Source: Auanema rhodensis (lineage: Eukaryota > Nematoda > Chromadorea > Rhabditida > Rhabditidae). From it: DNA of 64,000 bases. Made by a program: the position numbers and the translations under genes. Of this stretch, positions 53,501-64,000 are shown piece by piece. The stretch covers positions 1,426,001-1,490,000 of the forward strand of contig OZ059896.1 in NCBI GenBank assembly GCA_964057225.1. The letters are read 5' to 3'. The stretch's first letter is position 1, and every line of letters starts with the position of its first letter. The notes under the pieces are model-generated. The model was not told the DNA's origin, made no database searches, and saw only the letters and a list, made by a program, of their open reading frames with translations.

Positions 53501-56500
53501 CAGATCGACGCAGCTTAAAAATCCGCATCGAATGCACTATACTACATTGAGAAACGCTTAATACAAAAATTAGTTATGATTGTTTGAAAAATGATGCATT
53601 AGTGTATGTTGAGTTTCCATGTACACTCAAAATTGCTTCCAAAAACAAAATTTTGACAAAATTTTTTTCGAAAAATTTCAAAATAATTTAGCGAAAAGTA
53701 GATGTTTTTAGATTCCTTTTTTCAAGGCAAAAACGATGGACAATGTTATTCAACAAAAAAATTAATTCTTCAGGGTGAAAATCGAGGATATAGGTGTGAA
53801 CTTATATCAGTTGATATCTCGGTGCATTTTTAAGCTAGCGCAAATCTGATAGTACAGATCGACGCAGCTTAATAATCCGCATCGAATGCACTATACGACA
53901 TTGAGAAACGCTTAATACAAAAATTAGTTATGATCTTTTGAAAAATGATGCATTAGTGTATGTTGAGTTTCCATGTACACTCAAAATTGCTTCCAAAAAC
54001 ATTTTGACAAAAATTTTTTCGAAAAATTTCAAAATAATTTAGCAAAAAGTAGATGTTTTTAGATTCCTTTTTTTGAGGCAAAAACGATGGACAATGTTAT
54101 TCAACGAAAAAATTAATTCTTCAGGGTGAAAATCGAGGATATAAGTGTGAACTTATATCAGTTGATATCTCGGTGCATTTTCGAGCTAGCGCAAATCTGA
54201 TAGTACAGATCGACGCAGCTTAAAAATCCGCATCGAATGCACTATACTACATTGAGAAACGCTTAATACAAAAATAAGTTATGATCGTTTGAAAAATGAT
54301 GCATTAGTGTATGTTGAGTTTCCATGTACACTCAAAATTGCTTCCAAAAACATTTTGACAAAAATTTTTTCGAAAAATTTCAAAATAATTTAGCAAAAAG
54401 TAGATGTTTTTAGATTTCTTTTTTCAAGGCAAAAACGATGGACAATGTTATTCAACGAAAAAATTAATTCTTCAGGGTGAAAATCGAGGATATAGGTGTG
54501 AACTTATATCAGTTGATATCTCGGTGCATTTTCAAGCCAGCGCAAATCTGATAGTACAGATCGACGCAGCTTAAAAATCCGCATCGAATGCACTATACTA
54601 CATTGAGAAACGCTTAATACAAAAATTAGTTATGATCGTTTGAAAAATGATGCATTAGTGTATGTTGAGTTTCCATGTACACTCCAAATTGCTTCCAAAA
54701 ACATTTTGACAAAAATTTTTTCGAAAAATTTCAAAATAATTTAGCGAAAAGTAGATGTTTTTAGATTCCTTTTTTCGAGGCAAAAACGATGGACAATGTT
54801 ATTCAACGAAAAAATTAATTCTTCAGGGTGAAAATCGAGGATATAAGTGTGAACTTATATCAGTTGATATCTCGGTGCATTTTTAAGCTAGCGGAAATTT
54901 GATAACACAGATCGACGCAGCTTAAAAATCCGCATCGAATGCACTATACTACATTGAGAAACGCTTAATACAAAAATTAGTTATGATCGTTTGAAAAATG
55001 ATGCATTAGTGTATGTTGAGTTTCCATGTACACTCAAAATTGCTTCCAAAAACATTTTGACAAAAATTTTTTCGAAAAATTTCAAAATAATTTAGCGAAA
55101 AGTAGATGTTTTTAGATTCCTTTTTTCGAGGCAAAAACGATGGACAATGTTATTCAACGAAAAAATTAATTCTTCAGGGTGAAAATCGAGGATATAAGTG
55201 TGAACTTATATCAGTTGATATCTCGGTGCATTTTCAAGCTAGCGCAAATCTGATAGTACAGATCGACGCAGCTTAAAAATCCGCATCGAATGCACTATAC
55301 TACATTGAGAAACGCTTAATACAAAAATTAGTTATGATCGTTTGAAAAATGATGCATTAGTGTATGTTGAGTTTCCATGTACACTCAAAATTGCTTCCAA
55401 AAACATTTTGACAAAAATTTTTTCAAAAAATTTCAAAATAATTTAGCGAAAAGTAGATGTTTTTAGATTCCTTTTTTCAAGGCAAAAACGATGGACAATG
55501 TTATTCAACGAAAAAATTAATTCTTCAGGGTGAAAATCGAGGATATATGTGTGAACTTATATCAGTTGATATCTCGGTGCATTTTTAAGCTAGCGCAAAT
55601 CTGATAGTACAGATCGACGCAGCTTAATAATCCGCATCGAATGCACTATACTACATTGAGAAACGCTTAATACAAAAATAAGTTATGATCGTTTGAAAAA
55701 TGATGCATTAGTGTATGTTGAGTTTCCATGTACACTCAAAATTGCTTCCAAAAACATTTTGACAAAAATTTTTTCAAAAAATTTCAAAATAATTTAGCGA
55801 AAAGTAGATGTTTTTAGATTCCTTTTTTCAAGGCAAAAACGATGGACAATGTTATTCAACGAAAAAATTAATTCTTCAGGGTGAAAATCGAGGATATAGG
55901 TGTGAACTTATATCAGTTGATATCTCGGTGCATTTTTAAGCTAGCGCAAATCTGATAGTACAGATCGACGCAGCTTAATAATCCGCATCGAATGCACTAT
56001 ACTACATTGAGAAACGCTTAATACAAAAATAAGTTATGATCGTTTGAAAAATGATGCATTAGTGTATGTTGAGTTTCCATGTACACTCAAAATTGCTTCC
56101 AAAAACATTTTGACAAAAATTTTTTCGAAAAATTTCAAAATAATTTAGCAAAAAGTAGATGTTTTTAGATTTCTTTTTTCAAGGCAAAAACGATGGACAA
56201 TGTTATTCAACGAAAAAATTAATTCTTCAGGGTGAAAATCGAGGATATAGGTGTGAACTTATATCAGTTGATATCTCGGTGCATTTTCAAGCCAGCGCAA
56301 ATCTGATAGTACAGATCGACGCAGCTTAAAAATCCGCATCGAATGCACTATACTACATTGAGAAACGCTTAATACAAAAATTAGTTATGATCGTTTGAAA
56401 AATGATGCATTAGTGTATGTTGAGTTTCCATGTACACTCCAAATTGCTTCCAAAAACATTTTGACAAAAATTTTTTCGAAAAATTTCAAAATAATTTAGC

Positions 56501-58919
56501 GAAAAGTAGATGTTTTTAGATTCCTTTTTTCGAGGCAAAAACGATGGACAATGTTATTCAACGAAAAAATTAATTCTTCAGGGTGAAAATCGAGGATATA
56601 AGTGTGAACTTATATCAGTTGATATCTCGGTGCATTTTTAAGCTAGCGGAAATTTGATAACACAGATCGACGCAGCTTAAAAATCCGCATCGAATGCACT
56701 ATACTACATTGAGAAACGCTTAATACAAAAATTAGTTATGATCGTTTGAAAAATGATGCATTAGTGTATGTTGAGTTTCCATGTACACTCAAAATTGCTT
56801 CCAAAAACATTTTGACAAAAATTTTTTCGAAAAATTTCAAAATAATTTAGCGAAAAGTAGATGTTTTTAGATTCCTTTTTTCAAGGCAAAAACGATGGAC
56901 AATGTTATTCAACGAAAAAATTAATTCTTCAGGGTGAAAATCGAGGATATATGTGTGAACTTATATCAGTTGATATCTCGGTGCATTTTCAAGCTAGCGC
57001 AAATCTGATAGTACAGATCGACGCAGCTTAAAAATCCGCATCGAATGCACTATACTACATTGAGAAACGCTTAATACAAAAATTAGTTATGATCGTTTGA
57101 AAAATGATGCATTAGTGTATGTTGAGTTTCCATGTACACTCAAAATTGCTTCCAAAAACATTTTGACAAAAATTTTTTCAAAAAATTTCAAAATAATTTA
57201 GCGAAAAGTAGATGTTTTTAGATTCCTTTTTTCAAGGCAAAAACGATGGACAATGTTATTCAACGAAAAAATTAATTCTTCAGGGTGAAAATCGAGGATA
57301 TATGTGTGAACTTATATCAGTTGATATCTCGGTGCATTTTTAAGCTAGCGCAAATCTGATAGTACAGATCGACGCAGCTTAATAATCCGCATCGAATGCA
57401 CTATACTACATTGAGAAACGCTTAATACAAAAATAAGTTATGATCGTTTGAAAAATGATGCATTAGTGTATGTTGAGTTTCCATGTACACTCAAAATTGC
57501 TTCCAAAAACATTTTGACAAAAATTTTTTCAAAAAATTTCAAAATAATTTAGCGAAAAGTAGATGTTTTTAGATTCCTTTTTTCAAGGCAAAAACGATGG
57601 ACATTGTTATTCAACGAAAAAATTAATTCTTCAGGGTGAAAATCGAGGATATAGGTGTGAACTTATATCAGTTGATATCTCGATGCATTTTTAAGCTAGC
57701 GCAAATCTGATAGTACAGATCGACGCAGCTTAATAATCCGCATCGAATGCACTATACTACATTGAGAAACGCTTAATACAAAAATTAGTTATGATCTTTT
57801 GAAAAATGATGCATTAGTGTATGTTGAGTTTCCATGTACACTCAAAATTGCTTCCAAAAACATTTTGACAAAAATTTTTTCGAAAAATTTCAAAATAATT
57901 TAGCAAAAAGTAGATGTTTTTAGATTCCTTTTTTCGAGGCAAAAACGATGGACAATGTTATTCAACGAAAAAATCAATTCTTCAGGGTGAAAATCGAGGA
58001 TATAAGTGTGAACTTATATCAGTTGATATCTCGGTGCATTTTCGAGCTAGCGCAAATCTGATAGTACAGATCGACGCAGCTTAAAAATCCGCATCGAATG
58101 CACTATACTACATTGAGAAACGCTTAATACAAAAATAAGTTATGATCGTTTGAAAAATGATGCATTAGTGTATGTTGAGTTTCCATGTACACTCAAAATT
58201 GCTTCCAAAAACATTTTGACAAAAATTTTTTCGAAAAATTTCAAAATAATTTAGCAAAAAGTAGATGTTTTTAGATTCCTTTTTTCAAGGCAAAAACGAT
58301 GGACAATGTTATTCAACGAAAAAATTAATTCTTCAGGGTGAAAATAGAGGATATAGGTGTGAACTTATATCAGTTGATATCTCGGTGCATTTTCAAGCCA
58401 GCGCAAATCTGATAGTACAGATCGACGCAGCTTAAAAATCCGCATCGAATGCACTATACTACATTGAGAAACGCTTAATACAAAAATTAGTTATGATCGT
58501 TTGAAAAATGATGCATTAGTGTATGTTGAGTTTCCATGTACACTCCAAATTGCTTCCAAAAACATTTTGACAAAAATTTTTTCGAAAAATTTCAAAATAA
58601 TTTAGCGAAAAGTAGATGTTTTTAGATTCCTTTTTTCGAGGCAAAAACGATGGACAATGTTATTCAACGAAAAAATTAATTCTTCGGGGTGAAAATCGAG
58701 GATATAAGTGTGAACTTATATCAGTTGACATCTCGGTGCATTTTCAAGCTAGCGCAAATCTGATAGTACAGATCGACGCAGCTTAAAAATCCGCATCGAA
58801 TGCACTATACTACATTGAGAAACGCTTAATACAAAAATTAGTTATGATCGTTTGAAAAATGATGCATTAGTGTATGTTGAGTTTCCATGTACACTCAAAA
58901 TTGCTTCCAAAAACATTTT

Positions 58920-60320
58920 GACAAAAATTTTTTCGAAAAATTTCAAAATAATTTAGCAAAAAGTAGATGTTTTTAGATTCCTTTTTTCGAGGCAAAAACG
59001 ATGGACAATGTTATTCAACGAAAAAATTAATTCTTCAGGGTGAAAATCGAGGATATAAGTGTGAACTTATATCAGTTGATATCTCGGTGCATTTTCGAGC
59101 TAGCGCAAATCTGATAGTACAGATCGACGCAGCTTAAAAATCCGCATCGAATGCACTATACTAAATTGAGAAACGCTTAATACAAAAATTAGTTATGATC
59201 GTTTGAAAAATGATGCATTAGTGTATGTTGAGTTTCCATGTACACTCAACATTGCTTCCAAAAACATTTTGACAAAAATTTTTTCGAAAATTTCAAAATA
59301 ATTTAGCAAAAAGTAGATGTTTTTAGATTCCTTTTTTCAAGGCAAAAACGATGGACAATGTTATTCAACGAAAAAATTAATTCTTCAGGGTGAAAATCGA
59401 GGATATAGGTGTGAACTTATATCAGTTGATATCTCGGTGCATTTTCAAGCCAGCGCAAATCTGATAGTACAGATCGACGCAGCTTAAAAATCCGCATCGA
59501 ATGCACTATACTACATTAAGAAACGCTTAATACAAAAATTAGTTATGATCGTTTGAAAAATGATGCATTAGTGTATGTTGAGTTTCTATGTACACTCCAA
59601 ATTGCTTCCAAAAACATTTTGACAAAAATTTTTTCGAAAAATTTCAAAATAATTTAGCGAAAAGTAGATGTTTTTAGATTCCTTTTTTCGAGGCAAAAAC
59701 GATGGACAATGTTATTCAACGAAAAAATTAATTCTTCAGGGTGAAAATCGAGGATATAAGTGTGAACTTATATCAGTTGATATCTCGGTGCATTTTCGAG
59801 CTAGCGCAAATCTGATAGTACAGATCGACGCAGCTTAAAAATCCGCATCGAATGCACTATACTAAATTGAGAAACGCTTAATACAAAAATTAGTTATGAT
59901 CGTTTGAAAAATGATGCATTAGTGTATGTTGAGTTTCCATGTACACTCAACATTGCTTCCAAAAACATTTTGACAAAAATTTTTTCGAAAATTTCAAAAT
60001 AATTTAGCAAAAAGTAGATGTTTTTAGATTCCTTTTTTCAAGGCAAAAACGATGGACAATGTTATTCAACGAAAAAATTAATTCTTCAGGGTGAAAATCG
60101 AGGATATAGGTGTGAACTTATATCAGTTGATATCTCGGTGCATTTTCAAGCCAGCGCAAATCTGATAGTACAGATCGACGCAGCTTAAAAATCCGCATCG
60201 AATGCACTATACTACATTAAGAAACGCTTAATACAAAAATTAGTTATGATCGTTTGAAAAATGATGCATTAGTGTATGTTGAGTTTCTATGTACACTCCA
60301 AATTGCTTCCAAAAACATTT
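58920..60320. repeat. satA dimer higher-order repeat (701 bp), two tandem copies
   Basis: A 350 bp unit plus a 351 bp unit recur in tandem. The rare AGTTTCTATG lies at 59581 and 60282, exactly 701 bp apart, together with CTAAATTGAG and CATTAAGAAACGC in each copy. Confidence 0.8.
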
Positions 60321-61440
60321 TGACAAAAATTTTTTCGAAAAATTTCAAAATAATTTAGCGAAAAGTAGATGTTTTTAGATTCCTTTTTTCGAGGCAAAAA
60401 CGATGGACAATGTTATTCAACGAAAAAATTAATTCTTCAGGGTGAAAATCGAGGATATAAGTGTGAACTTATATCAGTTGATATCTCGGTGCATTTTTAA
60501 GCTAGCGGAAATTTGATAGTACAGATCGACGCAGCTTAAAAATCCGCATCGAATGCACTATACCACATTGAGAAACGCTTAATACAAAAATTAGTTATGA
60601 TCGTTTGAAAAATGATGCATTAGTGTATGTTGAGTTTCCATGTACACTCAAAATTGCTTCCAAAAACATTTTGACAAAAATTTTTTCGAAAAATTTCAAA
60701 ATAATTTAGCGAAAAGTAGATGTTTTTAGATTCCTTTTTTCAAGGCAAAAACGATGGACAATGTTATTCAACAAAAAAATTAATTCTTCAGGGTGAAAAT
60801 CGAGGATATAGGTGTGAACTTATATCAGTTGATATCTCGGTGCATTTTTAAGCTAGCGCAAATCTGATAGTACAGATCGACGCAGCTTAATAATCCGCAT
60901 CGAATGCACTATACTACATTGAGAAACGCTTAATACAAAAATTAGTTATGATCTTTTGAAAAATGATGCATTAGTGTATGTTGAGTTTCCATGTACACTC
61001 AAAATTGCTTCCAAAAACATTTTGACAAAAATTTTTTCGAAAAATTTCAGAATAATTTAGCAAAAAGTAGATGTTTTTAGATTCCTTTTTTCGAGGCAAA
61101 AACGATGGACAATGTTATTCAACGAAAAAATTAATTCTTCAGGGTGAAAATCGAGGATATAAGTGTGAACTTATATCAGTTGATATCTCGGTGCATTTTC
61201 GAGCTAGCGCAAATCTGATAGTACAGATCGACGCAGCTTAAAAATCCGCATCGAATGCACTATACTACATTGAGAAACGCTCAATACAAAAATAAGTTAT
61301 GATCGTTTGAAAAATGATGCATTAGTGTATGTTGAGTTTCCATGTACACTCAAAATTGCTTCCAAAAACATTTTGACAAAAATTTTTTCGAAAAATTTCA
61401 AAATAATTTAGCGAAAAGTAGATGTTTTTAGATTCCTTTT

Positions 61441-62640
61441 TTCAAGGCAAAAACGAAGGACAATGTAATTCAACGAAAAAATTAATTCTTCAGGGTGAAA
61501 ATCGAGGATATAGGTGTGAACTTATATCAGTTGATATCTCGGTGCATTTTCAAGCCAGCGCAAATCTGATAGTACAGATCGACGCAGCTTAAAAATCCGC
61601 ATCGAATGCACTATACTACATTGAGAAACGCTTAATACAAAAATTAGTTATGATCGTTTGAAAAATGATGCATTAGTGTATGTTGAGTTTCCATGTACAC
61701 TCCAAATTGCTTCCAAAAACATTTTGACAAAAATTTTTTCGAAAAATTTCAAAATAATTTAGCGAAAAGTAGATGTTTTTAGATTCCTTTTTTCGAGGCA
61801 AAAACGATGGACAATGTTATTCAACGAAAAAATTAATTCTTCAGGGTGAAAATCGAGGATATAAGTGTGAACTTATATCAGTTGATATCTCGGTGCATTT
61901 TCAAGCTAGCGGAAATTTGATAACACAGATCGACGCAGCTTAAAAATCCGCATCGAATGCACTATACTACATTGAGAAACGCTTAATACAAAAATTAGTT
62001 ATGATCGTTTGAAAAATGATGCATTAGTGTATGTTGAGTTTCCATGTACACTCAAAATTGCTTCCAAAAACATTTTGACAAAAATTTTTTCGAAAAATTT
62101 CAAAATAATTTAGCGAAAAGTAGATGTTTTTAGATTCCTTTTTTCAAGGCAAAAACGAAGGACAATGTAATTCAACGAAAAAATTAATTCTTCAGGGTGA
62201 AAATCGAGGATATAGGTGTGAACTTATATCAGTTGATATCTCGGTGCATTTTCAAGCCAGCGCAAATCTGATAGTACAGATCGACGCAGCTTAAAAATCC
62301 GCATCGAATGCACTATACTACATTGAGAAACGCTTAATACAAAAATTAGTTATGATCGTTTGAAAAATGATGCATTAGTGTATGTTGAGTTTCCATGTAC
62401 ACTCCAAATTGCTTCCAAAAACATTTTGACAAAAATTTTTTCGAAAAATTTCAAAATAATTTAGCGAAAAGTAGATGTTTTTAGATTCCTTTTTTCGAGG
62501 CAAAAACGATGGACAATGTTATTCAACGAAAAAATTAATTCTTCAGGGTGAAAATCGAGGATATAAGTGTGAACTTATATCAGTTGATATCTCGGTGCAT
62601 TTTTAAGCTAGCGGAAATTTGATAACACAGATCGACGCAG
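61441..62640. repeat. satA dimer higher-order repeat (702 bp)
   Basis: CAAGCCAGCG at 61551 and 62253, each preceded by CGAAGGACAATGTAATTC and followed by a CACTCCAAATTG unit with CGGAAATTTG, repeat at 702 bp (2 x 351). A small difference is TTTTCAAGCTAGCGG in the first copy against TTTTTAAGCTAGCGG in the second. Confidence 0.75.
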
Positions 62641-63389
62641 CTTAAAAATCCGCATCGAATGCACTATACTACATTGAGAAACGCTTAATACAAAAATTAG
62701 TTATGATCGTTTGAAAAATGATGCATTAGTGTATGTTGAGTTTCCATGTACACTCAACATTGCTTCCAAAAACATTTTGACAAAAATTTTTTCGAAAAAT
62801 TTCAAAATAATTTAGCGAAAAGTAGATGTTTTTAGATTCCTTTTTTCGAGGCGAAAACGATGGACAATGTTATTCAACGAAAAAATTAATTCTTCAGGGT
62901 GAAAATCGAGGATATAAGTGTGAACTTATATCAGTTGATATCTCGGTGCATTTTCAAGCTAGCGCAAATCTGATAGTACAGATCGACGCAGCTTAAAAAT
63001 CCGCATCGAATGCACTATACTACATTGAGAAACGCTTAATACAAAAATTAGTTATGATCGTTTGAAAAATGATGCATTAGTGTATGTTGAGTTTCCATGT
63101 ACACTCAAAATTGCTTCCAAAAACATTTTGACAAAAATTTTTTCAAAAAATTTCAAAATAATTTAGCGAAAAGTAGATGTTTTTAGATTTCTTTTTTCAA
63201 GGCAAAAACGATGGACAATGTTATTCAACGAAAAAATTAATTCTTCAGGGTGAAAATCGAGGATATAGGTGTGAACTTATATCAGTTGATATCTCGGTGC
63301 ATTTTCAAGCTAGCGCAAATCTGATAGTACAGATCGACGCAGCTTAAAAATCCGCATCGAATGCACTATACTACATTGAGAAACGCTTA

Positions 63390-64000
63390 ATACAAAATTT
63401 AGTTATGATCGTTTGAAAAATGATGCATTAGTGTATGTTGAGTTTCCATGTACACTCAACATTGCTTCCAAAAACATTTTGACAAAACTTTTTTCGAAAA
63501 ATTTCAAAATAATTTAGCGAAAAGTAGATGTTTTTAGATTCCTTTTTTCAAGGCAAAAACGAAGGACAATGTTATTCAACGAAAAAATTAATTCTTCAGG
63601 GTGAAAATCGAGGATATAGGTGTGAACTTATATCAGTTGATATCTCGGTGCATTTTCAAGCTAGCGCAAATCTGATAGTACAGATCGACGCAGCTTAAAA
63701 ATCCGCATCGAATGCACTATACTACATTGAGAAACGCTTAATACAAAATTTAGTTATGATCGTTTGAAAAATGATGCATTAGTGTATGTTGAGTTTCCAT
63801 GTACACTCAACATTGCTTCCAAAAACATTTTGACAAAACTTTTTTCGAAAAATTTCAAAATAATTTAGCGAAAAGTAGATGTTTTTAGATTCCTTTTTTC
63901 AAGGCAAAAACGAAGGACAATGTAATTCAACGAAAAAATTAATTCTTCAGGGTGAAAATCGAGGATATAAGTGTGAACTTATATCAGTTCATATCTCGGT
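63390..64000. repeat. Tandem duplicate of a single satA unit
   Basis: GACAAAACTTTTTTCG occurs at 63481 and 63832, 351 bp apart, and I did not notice this string elsewhere, so one unit was probably duplicated recently. The copies differ at GTTATTC versus GTAATTC. Confidence 0.65.

Larger units (their letters stand above)
21053..64000. repeat. satA satellite array, right block (about 122 units)
   Basis: Continuous 351 bp units in the same orientation as the left block, with some 350 bp units that lack one A at the central dyad. The block is a mosaic of variants: GATAGTACAG with GAGAAACGC; CGGAAATTTG with GATAACACAG; GAAAATATAAG with TTTTTCAGC and TACCAAAATT; and, after 41 kb, forms with AAATAAGTTATG, GCTTAATAATCC, AAGCCAGCG and CACTCCAAATTG. 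It runs off the window. No gene, RNA gene or transposon remnant is visible in these 43 kb. Confidence 0.98.

Noticed and set aside
1-64000. satB derived from half of satA
   Set aside because: Lengths fit (2 x 176 = 352), but by eye only short strings such as TGTTTTTAGA and CCGCATC are shared, and not in the same order. Not supported without a proper alignment.
1-64000. A previously undescribed gene system in the window
   Set aside because: All bases are accounted for by the two satellites; no unique sequence was found in which such a system could lie.

Overview
The whole 64 kb window is satellite DNA. I see no gene, RNA gene, transposon coding region or unique sequence in it. There are two unrelated-looking tandem repeat families. 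satA (351 bp unit, about 165 units) fills 1-15078 and 21053-64000. satB (176 bp unit, 33 full units plus one of 166 bp) fills 15079-21052. Kilobases of AT-rich, head-to-tail repeats with nested higher-order duplications point to pericentromeric, centromeric or other constitutive heterochromatin of a eukaryote. The unit lengths, about one and about two nucleosome repeats, occur in many insects and other animals (established knowledge), but nothing here identifies the species. An insect is a guess only.

Layout. (1) 1-15078: satA, mostly the variant with GATAGTACAG. It holds two blocks of a more diverged variant (GATAACACAG, often GATCTACACAG) at about 7.84-9.98 kb and 12.75-14.90 kb; these are near-identical parts of a duplication at a distance of 4914 bp (14 units). 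(2) 15079-21052: satB, with no net length change in 34 units and partial organisation into 352 bp dimers and a 704 bp tetramer. (3) 21053-32.7 kb: a mosaic of satA variants with trimeric higher-order repeats near 26-29 kb. (4) 32.7-41 kb: a domain dominated by one variant (CGGAAATTTG, CATTGTGAAAAGC, TTTGGAAAATG) with an 8-unit higher-order repeat. (5) 41-64 kb: another mosaic with nested 1-, 2-, 3-, 4-, 5-, 7-, 8- and 10-unit duplications and one near 18 units.

Function, if any, would be structural. Unit lengths suggest nucleosome phasing. Each satA unit carries an AT-rich dyad and a half match to the CENP-B box, and each satB unit carries two CACGTG sites. Much satA polymorphism falls on CpG sites as TpG or CpA, as methylation-driven decay would give, while the CpGs of satB look intact. 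Short open frames are by-products of a 351 bp (3 x 117) unit that lacks stops in one frame, not genes. Counts and alignments were made by eye.
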